From CAZUUO01 sp964622665 (GTDB lineage: Bacteria; Patescibacteriota; Patescibacteriia; Magasanikbacterales; GCA-002688135): a DNA stretch of 21,332 nt. The stretch lies in contig CAZUUO010000013.1 in the NCBI GenBank assembly GCA_964622665.1, positions 1 through 21,332 on the forward strand, given 5' to 3'. A program made the position numbers and the translations under genes. Below, piece by piece: positions 14,244 through 20,889 of the stretch; the first letter of the stretch is position 1, and each line of letters begins with the position of its first letter. The notes beneath the pieces were generated by a model. The model was not told the origin of the DNA. It did no database searches and was given only the letters and a program-made list of their open reading frames with translations.

Positions 14244-14486
14244 TTGCCCTTCTAAAGGCTCAATATACCAAGCATCTTCCAGTGGAATTTCAATTTCATC
14301 TTTTCGAATTTCTACTGGTTTTTCTGTATCCCCCCCTATTTTACCATCATTTTTAGCCTGAAGGCGTTCATACTCATCCAGAGTAATGAGTACTACTGCT
14401 TGCTCACTTTGCGGGTCAATAACCACACATCGTTCCCCCCTCACAGCCAATTGAATCGCCTGATTCCACCATGATGTCCCCTTCAT
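14235..14486 (-). CDS. Small Phd/YefM-like antitoxin-type protein
   Basis: This 83-residue protein begins at 14486 (MKGTSWWNQAIQLAVRGERC), 10 nt after the fusA stop; a longer frame overlaps fusA. The segment AVRGERCVVIDPQSEQAVVL followed by ITLDEYERLQ resembles the Phd/YefM antitoxin core, in which a short helix and GE-VVI strand lead to a VAVLVPLDEYERL-type end. The C-terminal half is acidic (EKPVEIRKDEIEIPLED) where antitoxins usually carry the toxin-binding tail. No toxin gene is next to it: it sits alone between fusA and tuf. It could instead be a solitary DNA-binding regulator of the str operon. Family call from pattern recognition only. Confidence 0.6.
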   Translation of the reverse strand: MKGTSWWNQAIQLAVRGERCVVIDPQSEQAVVLITLDEYERLQAKNDGKIGGDTEKPVEIRKDEIEIPLEDAWYIEPLEGQPQ

Positions 14487-14496
14487 AGAAAATTGA

Positions 14497-16575
14497 TTAT
14501 TTTTTACGACCTTCAACGATCGCATTTTTCACGTTGTTTGGTGCTTCTTGGTACTTACCAAATTGCATACTGTAACTTGCACGACCTTGTGTCATCGAGC
14601 GCATTTCAGTTGCGTATCCAAACATTTCAGCAAGTGGAACTTCAGCTTCGATAATACGCGTTCCTTTACGTTCACGCATTTCCATGATTTGTCCACGTTT
14701 TGAATTTAAGTTTCCAATAACATCACCCATGAATTGTTCAGGAACCATCACTTCTACATTCATAATAGGTTCAAGTAGTGCAAGACCCGCGTCTTTTGCT
14801 GCTTCTTGGAAACCCATTGAGCCGGCGATTTTAAACGCCATTTCATTAGAGTCCACATCGTGGTATGAACCATCGACTAAGGTAACCTTCACATCAAGTA
14901 CTGGGTAACCAGCAAGCACACCACGTAATGATGCTTCGCGTGCACCTTTTTCAACTGCTGGGATATACTCATGAGGAATTGCGCCTCCTTTAATTGCATC
15001 AACAAATACAAATCCGCTTCCTCGTTCACCTGGTTCAATATCGAGCACCGCGTGTCCATATTGACCACGACCACCTGTTTGGCGAATATATTTTGAATTT
15101 GCATGTCCTTTACCGGTAATTGTTTCTTTATATGCAACTTCAGGTTTACCAACGTTGACTTCAACTTTGAATTCACGTTTCATGCGTTCAACTAACACAT
15201 CAAGGTGAAGTTCGCCCATACCACTAATAATGGTTTGCATGGTTTCTTCATCAGTGTACACGCGGAAACTTGGATCTTCTTCAGCAAGTTTTTGTAATGC
15301 AACACCCATTTTTTCTTGGTCACCTTTTGTTTTTGGTTCAACAGCCATCGAAATAACTGGTTCTGGGAAAATCATTTGTTCCAAAATCATTGGATGATTT
15401 TCATCAGAAAGTGTGTGACCGGTAAAGGTATTTTTTAAACCAATTGCAGCTGCAATATCTCCTGACTGTACTTCATCAATATCTTCACGAGAATTTGCAT
15501 GTAAGCGAACCAAACGACCAATACGTTCACGTTCCCCCGTAAAGGTATTTAATACAAATGAACCTGTTTTTAAGGTACCTGAATATACACGGAAGAAAGT
15601 TAAGCGGCCCACAAATGGATCAACTGCAACTTTAAATGCAAGAGCTTGGAATGGCTCGCTGTCATCTGGTTTTGCAACAAGTTCAACTTCTGGATTGTTA
15701 GCATCTTTTCCTTTTGCAGGTTCAATGTCTAGTGGTGATGGAAGATATGCAACCACCGCATCCAGCATTTGTTGAACCCCTTTATTTTTCAACGCACTAC
15801 CACACAAAATTGGAATAAGTTGGAATGAAACGGTTGCGCGACGAAGTGCTGCTTTTAATTCTTCTGGAGTGAACGTTCCCCCATCCAAATAACGGTTCAT
15901 TAAATTTTCATCAGTTTCTGCAATTCTTTCAATGAGTTCACCGCGATATTTTGCAGCTTTTTCTTTCATGTCAGCTGGGATTTCTGTTATTTCAACTTCT
16001 TTACCCATGTCATCTTTGAAAAGAAAAGCTTTTTCATCAATCAAATCAATCATTCCTAAAAAGCCACCTTCTGCACCAATAGGAAGTTGAATTGGTACTG
16101 CACTTTTGGTTAAGCGTTCATGAATTGAATTCACGTCTGCGTAAAAATCTGCTCCCGTACGATCGAGTTTATTAATAAAACAAATACGAGGAACGTTGTA
16201 ATCATCTGCATAGCGCCAGTTGGTTTCTGATTGTGGTTCCACACCAGCCACACCATCAAACACCACAACTGCTCCATCAAGTACACGCAATGAGCGTTTA
16301 ACTTCAATAGTAAAATCAATATGTCCTGGAGTATCGATCAAGTTTACTCGATGATCATTCCAAAAACAGGTGGTAGCTGCTGAGGTAATGGTAATACCAC
16401 GTTCACGTTCTTGCTCCATCCAATCCATGGTTGCTTCTCCTTCATGAACTTCACCAATTTTGTGTTTTTTACCTGTGTAAAACAAAATACGTTCTGATAC
16501 TGTTGTTTTACCAGCATCAATATGAGCAATAACACCAATATTTCTAATTTTTTCTAATGGAAATTGTCGTGGCAT
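14497..16575 (-). CDS. fusA: Elongation factor G
   Basis: EF-G is the GTPase that drives tRNA-mRNA translocation and, with RRF, ribosome recycling. The 692-residue protein is of usual length and shows the G1 loop AHIDAGKTT (17-25), RGITITSAATT, DTPGHIDF, G4 NKLDRTG and G5 GSALKNKGVQ. Domain II begins around PFQALAFKVAVDPFVGRL. Domain IV shows GGRGQYGHA and the region ending KGGAIPHEYIPAVEKGA; domain V has LEPIMNVEVMVPEQFMGDVIG and MFGYATEMRSMTQGRASYSM. It lies between rpsG and the small antitoxin-like gene; a GC-rich hairpin occupies the 61-nt gap upstream. No Shine-Dalgarno. Confidence 0.98.
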   Translation of the reverse strand: MPRQFPLEKIRNIGVIAHIDAGKTTVSERILFYTGKKHKIGEVHEGEATMDWMEQERERGITITSAATTCFWNDHRVNLIDTPGHIDFTIEVKRSLRVLDGAVVVFDGVAGVEPQSETNWRYADDYNVPRICFINKLDRTGADFYADVNSIHERLTKSAVPIQLPIGAEGGFLGMIDLIDEKAFLFKDDMGKEVEITEIPADMKEKAAKYRGELIERIAETDENLMNRYLDGGTFTPEELKAALRRATVSFQLIPILCGSALKNKGVQQMLDAVVAYLPSPLDIEPAKGKDANNPEVELVAKPDDSEPFQALAFKVAVDPFVGRLTFFRVYSGTLKTGSFVLNTFTGERERIGRLVRLHANSREDIDEVQSGDIAAAIGLKNTFTGHTLSDENHPMILEQMIFPEPVISMAVEPKTKGDQEKMGVALQKLAEEDPSFRVYTDEETMQTIISGMGELHLDVLVERMKREFKVEVNVGKPEVAYKETITGKGHANSKYIRQTGGRGQYGHAVLDIEPGERGSGFVFVDAIKGGAIPHEYIPAVEKGAREASLRGVLAGYPVLDVKVTLVDGSYHDVDSNEMAFKIAGSMGFQEAAKDAGLALLEPIMNVEVMVPEQFMGDVIGNLNSKRGQIMEMRERKGTRIIEAEVPLAEMFGYATEMRSMTQGRASYSMQFGKYQEAPNNVKNAIVEGRKK

Positions 16576-16602
16576 AATATTAAAAGTAGTTTATAAACGG
16601 CA

Positions 16603-16625
16603 ATCCGCTCGTTGCCCGAGCGGAT
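16603..16625 (-). promoter_or_regulatory. Intergenic hairpin between rpsG and fusA
   Basis: A perfect 9-bp GC-rich stem ATCCGCTCG / CGAGCGGAT with a 5-nt loop lies in the 61-nt rpsG-fusA gap. A competing pairing joins TTGCCCG (16612-16618) with CGGGCAA (16641-16647) at the 3' end of rpsG. The two are mutually exclusive and no T-run follows. In E. coli the str operon is controlled by S7 binding in the rpsL-rpsG spacer; a similar role here is inference. Confidence 0.6.
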
Positions 16626-16636
16626 ATTTGTGCATA

Positions 16637-17116
16637 TTAGCGGGCAAAATGAGCGAACGCGCGGTTTGCCTCTGCCATTTTTTGGACATCTAATTTCTTT
16701 TTCACTGCATCACCTTCATTATTCGCAGCCAAAAGTAATTCGTTTGCGAGTTTTTGAGCCATTGGTGCGCCCTTTTTTGAGCGAGTTGCAGTGAGGATCC
16801 AACGGAATGCGAGCGATTGTCGACGTTCTGGACGTACAGTTTGAGGAATTTGGTAATTTGCACCAGCTACACGTTTTGAACGGGTTTCAATGGTTGGCCC
16901 CACATTCTTGATAGCTTTCACAAATACTTCAATTGCTCCACCTGGTGTCTTTTCCGTATCCTTCTCTTCAATAATTTCTAGTGCATCGTACACTACTTTT
17001 TGTGCGATAGCTTTTTTACCATCGTACATCAAGGTGTTAATGAATTTTGATAATTGAATTGAGTTGAATTTTGGATCTGCTTTGATGTTGCGTTTAGGTG
17101 TTTTCTTGTGTCTCAT
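16637..17116 (-). CDS. rpsG: 30S ribosomal protein S7 (uS7)
   Basis: S7 nucleates assembly of the small-subunit head and contacts E-site tRNA. The 159-residue product begins MRHKKTPKRNIKADPKFNS, shows LSKFINTLMYDGKKAIAQKV, the anticodon-contact region RVAGANYQIPQTVRPERR, and the C-terminal MAEANRAFAHFAR. Length is normal. It starts 3 nt after the rpsL stop. S7 is the classical autoregulator of this operon in E. coli, and the downstream spacer carries competing hairpins. Confidence 0.97.
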   Translation of the reverse strand: MRHKKTPKRNIKADPKFNSIQLSKFINTLMYDGKKAIAQKVVYDALEIIEEKDTEKTPGGAIEVFVKAIKNVGPTIETRSKRVAGANYQIPQTVRPERRQSLAFRWILTATRSKKGAPMAQKLANELLLAANNEGDAVKKKLDVQKMAEANRAFAHFAR

Positions 17117-17119
17117 ATC

Positions 17120-17542
17120 CTATTTCTTACCGCCCTTTGGACGTTTCACACCGTACATACTACGGCTCTTCTTACGATTTTCGACTCCTGAAGCATCGTA
17201 CACACCGCGAACGATGTGGTAACGAACACCCGGCAAATCGCGAACACGTCCTCCACGAACTAACACGATTGAATGTTCTTGTAAGTTATGACCAATACCA
17301 GGAATGTATGCCCAGACTTCAGCACCGTTTGAAAGGCGCACGCGGGCAACCTTACGGATAGCTGAGTTAGGTTTCTTCGGTGTTTTGGTGGTAACTTTCA
17401 CACAAACGCCGCGTTTAAAAGGACTTGCGTACCATTTAACTTTGCGATGCAAAGTGTCATAGCCTTTAGCAAGTGCTGGTGATTTTGACTTTCTCTTGAT
17501 AATTGTGCGTCCTTTGCGGACAAGTTGTTGTACTGTTGGCAT
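17120..17542 (-). CDS. rpsL: 30S ribosomal protein S12 (uS12)
   Basis: S12 monitors decoding in the A site. The 140-residue protein begins MPTVQQLVRKGR and has CVKVTTKTPKKPNSAIRKVA (the lysine at the usual Lys43 position is kept), WAYIPGIGHNLQEHS (Ile83 replaces the usual Glu of PGEGHN) and VRGGRVRDLPGVRYH, where Arg101 stands at the position of Lys87/Lys88 in E. coli and Mycobacterium. The C-terminus is basic. It is the first gene of the str cluster, with a strong promoter whose predicted start lies only about 9 nt before the ATG and no Shine-Dalgarno. Confidence 0.98.
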   Translation of the reverse strand: MPTVQQLVRKGRTIIKRKSKSPALAKGYDTLHRKVKWYASPFKRGVCVKVTTKTPKKPNSAIRKVARVRLSNGAEVWAYIPGIGHNLQEHSIVLVRGGRVRDLPGVRYHIVRGVYDASGVENRKKSRSMYGVKRPKGGKK

Positions 17543-17557
17543 ACGAAATGTGCCGCT

Positions 17558-17586
17558 ACTATAGCTTTTTTCCTCTCCACAGTCAA
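17558..17586 (-). promoter_or_regulatory. Strong sigma70-type promoter of the str cluster
   Basis: Minus strand TTGACT (17581-17586, 5 of 6), a 17-nt spacer, and TATAGT (17558-17563, 5 of 6). The predicted transcription start near 17551 leaves about 9 nt before the rpsL ATG, so the message would be nearly leaderless. Confidence 0.85.
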
Positions 17587-17617
17587 GAGGTTTTTTAATA
17601 TCTGGTATGTGGACAAT

Positions 17618-17674
17618 AAAAAAGGGGTAAGAAACACCTACGATGAGCCCGTGAGCTTCGTAGGGTTCTTACCC
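17618..17674 (-). terminator. Intrinsic terminator after the unknown membrane gene
   Basis: Minus-strand 9-bp stem GGGTAAGAA / TTCTTACCC (17666-17674 with 17625-17633) plus an inner 7-bp stem CCTACGA / TCGTAGG, followed by TTTTTT. It lies 6 nt after the stop of the upstream gene and separates it from the str promoter. Confidence 0.92.
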
Positions 17675-17680
17675 TTAAAC

Positions 17681-18658
17681 CTATCTTTTTACACAGTATT
17701 CTGCACAAGCACCCGCAATATCAGGAATCAAGCAATCGTCATTGTTCACCGTTTCACAGGCAAACCTAATAGCGAGATCTTGTATACTTGTATCCCCACC
17801 TTGTGGGATCGTTTGTTTCTCAACGAGCAACTGCAAAACCCTCTGTCCATCCTTTGAAGGCCCATTACTCAACGCAACTGCCTCTTTGAGTTGAACTTCG
17901 TGATTTTCAGTTCCCATTGTTTTTGTAATCCAGAGCGATGCTTTGTTCAAACCATTTTTAGAAGCGTCTCCTATCGCATCAACAAACGTCACGAATGAGT
18001 TGTTGATTTGGTCAGAATCATGCTTCATAAAACGGTAGAGTCCGTGAGCAATCACCCATGACACAATTGACGTGAGCAAGAAATATGCAAGCCAACGAGC
18101 AACCTTTGGCGGTTTTTCTTTCCAGCCAGCTTGCTGAAAGGCAAGAAATACCATCATTGCAAAGATAACCATCGGCGACCATGGAACTGCTTCCAATGGC
18201 AAAAGTCCCACAATGGAGCAATATACACCAGCCCATGCCAGCTTATCGCCCAACATTTTCTTCAAATCATCAATGTACTCGTCAGTTATTGTAGCTGGAA
18301 AGGTTTTCCCTTCTTCAATCATAGAAACGATGAAGTTGGGTATATACCCGACAACACTAAATACCCTTCGCAACAACATCACTCCTACCATTGAAGACAT
18401 GTAAATAAGCAACAGCATTACCGCAATCATGAATGTCATGAATACGGAAATACCCTTTGCAAAACTGATTACTGCCGGAACATAGAAATGTCCTGTTGGT
18501 CCAAAGATGTAGTAACACAATGTTAGTAGTGTAACCCACACTACAAGTACTACTCCAAACCGAATCAACAATTCCGTTACTGACAATGCTGCCGTCATGC
18601 CATCCTTGGCTACCGCAGCAATCAAATTACCCTGAGATTGGTTATTCGTGTTACTCAT
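17681..18658 (-). CDS. Unknown multi-pass membrane protein with Cys-containing C-terminal domain
   Basis: I do not recognise this family. I place the start at 18658 because AGGAG lies 7 nt upstream; an ATG at 18664 is too close to that site. The 325-residue product has hydrophobic segments near 31-53, 72-96, 141-157, 160-176 and 188-206, so about five membrane passes. The N-terminus (MSNTNNQSQG) is polar with no signal peptide. Residues ~210-325 form a soluble tail with four cysteines near its end (301, 309, 318, 322), which could bind metal or form disulfides depending on its side. Its Shine-Dalgarno overlaps the stop of the upstream His-rich gene, so the two are co-translated and probably work together. 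A strong terminator follows. Confidence 0.85.
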   Translation of the reverse strand: MSNTNNQSQGNLIAAVAKDGMTAALSVTELLIRFGVVLVVWVTLLTLCYYIFGPTGHFYVPAVISFAKGISVFMTFMIAVMLLLIYMSSMVGVMLLRRVFSVVGYIPNFIVSMIEEGKTFPATITDEYIDDLKKMLGDKLAWAGVYCSIVGLLPLEAVPWSPMVIFAMMVFLAFQQAGWKEKPPKVARWLAYFLLTSIVSWVIAHGLYRFMKHDSDQINNSFVTFVDAIGDASKNGLNKASLWITKTMGTENHEVQLKEAVALSNGPSKDGQRVLQLLVEKQTIPQGGDTSIQDLAIRFACETVNNDDCLIPDIAGACAEYCVKR

Positions 18659-18665
18659 GGACATG

Positions 18666-18670
18666 CTCCT
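18666..18670 (-). promoter_or_regulatory. Shine-Dalgarno of the unknown membrane gene
   Basis: AGGAG overlaps the TAG stop of the His-rich gene and lies 7 nt before the ATG at 18658, which decides the start in favour of 18658 over 18664. Confidence 0.8.
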
Positions 18671-19829
18671 AGTTCAACCCAATCAATTTCATCAGAATTG
18701 AACCATTTTTTGCTTTTTTGAAGCGTTCGTCAGCATCCTGAACATACGCTTGTATTTCTGGATCCTGTCCTTTTTTCTCACCCATTCCCAACATATTCTT
18801 AATCCCCGTCACAAAACCACCACCCAATCCTCGCGATTCCAACATGGATCTTGCAATAGTTCGACGTGTTTCATGGTCAGGTGCATTGGCGAGTGCATGA
18901 AATTCCTCTTCCTTATCAGCTTGCGCAAGAAAATGCTGGGCTTCAGTAGGGTGTTCATTTCCCCACCACTTCACAAAATCGTATACAAGCCTCACTTTCC
19001 CCGGATATTTTTCACCAAATTTTCCAAGAGCTTCTGCTCCCGACGATTTGACTTCTTTTTTTGCGGTTTTTGCGCCGTGAGCATCGTGCCCATGCGCATC
19101 ATGGCCTCCACCGCCGTGGCCCGTTTCGTGCTCTCCCATGGCTTCCTCCTTTTGAAGGCCTTGGAGAATACTTCCGCAAAAGCGACACCTTGTCGCCAGC
19201 GGCACCCTCTGAGCTTTTACTTGCTCGAGAGTTCTTTTGATCGGGTTCTTTTCATTTAACGCCGCCATCATGATGCAATCAGCAAGGTGTGCAATTGCGT
19301 CACCATCTTCAAGCACCACTTGGCACATAATCTTAAATTTCTCTTCGATTTTTGCGGCAGCAGATTTTGCTGATTTTTCCACATCATCATGAGAATCAAG
19401 TTTTCCCTTGTTATAAAGATCCGTCAGCTCAAACGCCACTTCTTCAAGTGCTTCACCTACAATACGGTTTACAATTGGATTTTTGAATGCCAGTGCCCCT
19501 GAGGACAACTGCAAACCCAAAAGCCCCAACTGCACCGGCACTTTGATTCCCAAAGCTTTGGGTCCAAAGTGCATGTAATGAGCGTCTCCTGATCGATCAA
19601 AGGAAACCATATTATGAACAGCCTTATTATTGGCAAACACTTGCTTGACGGCGTTACGCCACCAATACTCAAGTGGAGCGCCCACAATACCAGCGAGGCG
19701 ACTTACGCCACCATCGCCTTTTTTTGCACTGTGAGCGTCGTGCCCGTGCACATCATGATGAACTTTCGATTTTTCAACTGTTGTTGTTTTTGGTTTCTTT
19801 TTATCGTCATGGTGGGTTGGATTTCCCAC
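18669..19829 (-). CDS. Unknown soluble His-rich protein with CxxC pair
   Basis: I do not recognise this family. The start is GTG at 19829, set by a near-perfect AAGGAGGTG with 6 nt spacing; an in-frame TTG 18 nt upstream would put the ribosome site inside the gene. The 386-residue product has no signal peptide or clear membrane segment (99-115 is mildly hydrophobic). Two His/Asp clusters, HHDVHGHDAH (24-33) and GHDAHGHDAHGAK (242-254), flank a mostly helical middle domain ending in a CRFC pair (215-218); Cys169 and Cys185 are also in it. The C-terminal domain is helical and charged. The His clusters and CxxC suggest metal binding, which is inference. First gene of a two-gene operon with the membrane protein downstream. 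Confidence 0.85.
   Translation of the reverse strand: MGNPTHHDDKKKPKTTTVEKSKVHHDVHGHDAHSAKKGDGGVSRLAGIVGAPLEYWWRNAVKQVFANNKAVHNMVSFDRSGDAHYMHFGPKALGIKVPVQLGLLGLQLSSGALAFKNPIVNRIVGEALEEVAFELTDLYNKGKLDSHDDVEKSAKSAAAKIEEKFKIMCQVVLEDGDAIAHLADCIMMAALNEKNPIKRTLEQVKAQRVPLATRCRFCGSILQGLQKEEAMGEHETGHGGGGHDAHGHDAHGAKTAKKEVKSSGAEALGKFGEKYPGKVRLVYDFVKWWGNEHPTEAQHFLAQADKEEEFHALANAPDHETRRTIARSMLESRGLGGGFVTGIKNMLGMGEKKGQDPEIQAYVQDADERFKKAKNGSILMKLIGLN
19077..19103 (-). repeat. 27-bp imperfect direct repeat, copy encoding the second His cluster
   Basis: It matches 19731-19757 in 24 of 27 positions by hand alignment; both copies encode the HDAHGHDAH-type segment. This points to an internal duplication or convergent low-complexity sequence. 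Confidence 0.7.
19731..19757 (-). repeat. 27-bp imperfect direct repeat, copy encoding the first His cluster
   Basis: Partner of the repeat at 19077-19103, in the same orientation, 654 bp apart, with 3 mismatches. Confidence 0.7.
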
Positions 19830-19833
19830 AGGA

Positions 19834-19842
19834 CACCTCCTT
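19834..19842 (-). promoter_or_regulatory. Strong Shine-Dalgarno of the His-rich gene
   Basis: AAGGAGGTG is nearly a full complement to the 16S 3' end. Its GGAGG core lies 6 nt before the GTG at 19829. This is the strongest ribosome-binding site in the window. Confidence 0.85.
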
Positions 19843-19895
19843 GTCAAAGACCTTCTGGAGTTCCGCGCGGTATTCGCGTCGGTTTCCAGCTCTTG

Positions 19896-19924
19896 AGCAT
19901 AGCTGTTTTTACGTGTTTTGTCAA
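19896..19924 (-). promoter_or_regulatory. sigma70-type promoter of the unknown two-gene operon
   Basis: Minus strand perfect TTGACA (19919-19924), 17-nt spacer, TATGCT (19896-19901, 4 of 6). It starts 3 nt after the stop of the M50 peptidase gene; predicted start near 19889 gives a ~60-nt leader with an imperfect GC-rich hairpin (CTGGA ... TCCAG with CCG/CGG inside). Confidence 0.75.
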
Positions 19925-19926
19925 TC

Positions 19927-20532
19927 TTAAAACCCTAATAATACTGAGGCGAGTCCGTTTACCAATGGTCCAATAATCTTTGAAATTACCCCTAACAAGA
20001 GGATAAAAATGATGATTCCATAATTTTCGAGCGCATTCTGTATGTTTCTCCAAGAATGTGGGAAAAAAGCAAAAAGCACTTTTGAACCATCAAGTGGCGG
20101 AATGGGGAGTAAATTGAAGATCATTAACCCACAATTCACATACACCAAAACACTGAGTACTTGCGCCAAATTTCCGCCGACAACCTGAGCGATCATTCCA
20201 AATACAACCGCCAATAAAAGATTGGAAAGTGGACCAGCTGCTCCCACAATTGCGCTCCCCATTTTAGGTGCTTTTTTTAGGTTATAGGGGTTAAAAGGGA
20301 CTGGTTTTGCATACGCGAACATACTCTGACCCCCTGTCGCAATTAGCAAAACGAGTGGGAGCGCTAAAGTACCCAATGGATCAATGTGAGGAAACGGGTT
20401 AAGGGTTAATCTCCCTGCCAAACGAGGAGTCGGGTCGCCGAGGGTATTTGCCGCAAAGGCATGACCAAATTCATGAAAAATTGCAGAGGGTATTACAAAG
20501 GCAAAATACAATAGTAAAATAAGTGGATCCAT
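19927..20532 (-). CDS. Site-2-protease-like M50 zinc metallopeptidase, membrane protein
   Basis: This is a small intramembrane metalloprotease of the M50 (S2P/YwhC-type) family, 201 residues, in the cytoplasmic membrane. The zinc motif HEFGH is at residues 20-24 in the first membrane segment, and the third ligand lies in NLLPIPPLDGSK (Asp148), matching the family NPxPPLDG-type motif. GAAGPLSNLLLAVV near 98-111 is the conserved G-PxxN segment. About five or six hydrophobic segments are present and there is no PDZ domain. The substrate cannot be told from sequence. It is transcribed away from rpmB; the next promoter begins right after its stop and no terminator separates it from the downstream unknown operon. 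No Shine-Dalgarno. Confidence 0.92.
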   Translation of the reverse strand: MDPLILLLYFAFVIPSAIFHEFGHAFAANTLGDPTPRLAGRLTLNPFPHIDPLGTLALPLVLLIATGGQSMFAYAKPVPFNPYNLKKAPKMGSAIVGAAGPLSNLLLAVVFGMIAQVVGGNLAQVLSVLVYVNCGLMIFNLLPIPPLDGSKVLFAFFPHSWRNIQNALENYGIIIFILLLGVISKIIGPLVNGLASVLLGF

Positions 20533-20536
20533 ACAA

Positions 20537-20565
20537 TTGACAAAAAAGTTTCTAAACGTTACAGT
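20537..20565 (+). promoter_or_regulatory. sigma70-type promoter of rpmB
   Basis: Plus strand perfect TTGACA (20537-20542), 17-nt spacer, TACAGT (20560-20565, 4 of 6). Predicted start near 20572 gives a ~42-nt leader. The site overlaps the region needed for the divergent M50 gene; a minus-strand TATACT lies on the same bases. Confidence 0.65.
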
Positions 20566-20613
20566 ATATCCACATTATTGTAGCGCATCAGCGTAAACTA
20601 TTAAAGAAATTGT

Positions 20614-20790
20614 ATGGCACGCATTTGTCAATTGTGCGTTAAAGGTGCAAATCGCATCAAATCACGCAGCAAATCAAACATCGCAACCGTGAAACACCAA
20701 CAAGTCAACTTACAAAAGAAGTCGGTGCTCGGCATGAGACTTCGTATTTGTACCGGTTGTATCAAAACCATGAAACGCGCACAAGCATAA
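20614..20790 (+). CDS. rpmB: 50S ribosomal protein L28 (bL28), four-cysteine form
   Basis: L28 is a small large-subunit protein located near the E site. I translated it by hand: 58 residues beginning MARICQLCVKGANRIKSRSK. CxxC pairs at Cys5/Cys8 and Cys46/Cys49 mark the zinc-binding (C+) form, and RLRICTGCIKTMKRA is the typical L28 end. It is short but in normal range for the C+ type. It is the only plus-strand gene in the window, with its own promoter and terminator. No clear Shine-Dalgarno before the ATG. Confidence 0.93.
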   Translation: MARICQLCVKGANRIKSRSKSNIATVKHQQVNLQKKSVLGMRLRICTGCIKTMKRAQA

Positions 20791-20810
20791 AAACTTGTCC
20801 ACATCTCCTT

Positions 20811-20833
20811 AAAATCGCCTCGTGCGATTTTTT
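20811..20833 (+). terminator. Intrinsic terminator of rpmB
   Basis: Plus-strand stem AAAATCGC / GCGATTTT with loop CTCGT, ending in TTTTTT, 20 nt after the rpmB stop. Confidence 0.88.
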
Positions 20834-20845
20834 GTTTACCATAAT

Positions 20846-20889
20846 AAAAACACACCCTTATCTACGATTACTCGTTCACAAGAGTGTGT
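20846..20889 (-). terminator. Intrinsic terminator of the candidate small RNA
   Basis: Minus-strand 10-bp stem ACACACTCTT / AAGGGTGTGT (20880-20889 with 20850-20859; one T-G wobble), an inner ACGA-GTAA-TCGT hairpin in the loop, and TTTTTATT at the end. Confidence 0.75.

Noticed and set aside
17525..17857. Plus-strand frame across the str promoter and terminator
   Set aside because: It runs antisense through a clear promoter, terminator and the membrane gene, with no motif.
19845..19847. TTG as start of the His-rich protein
   Set aside because: The strong AAGGAGGTG lies downstream of it and points to the GTG at 19829.
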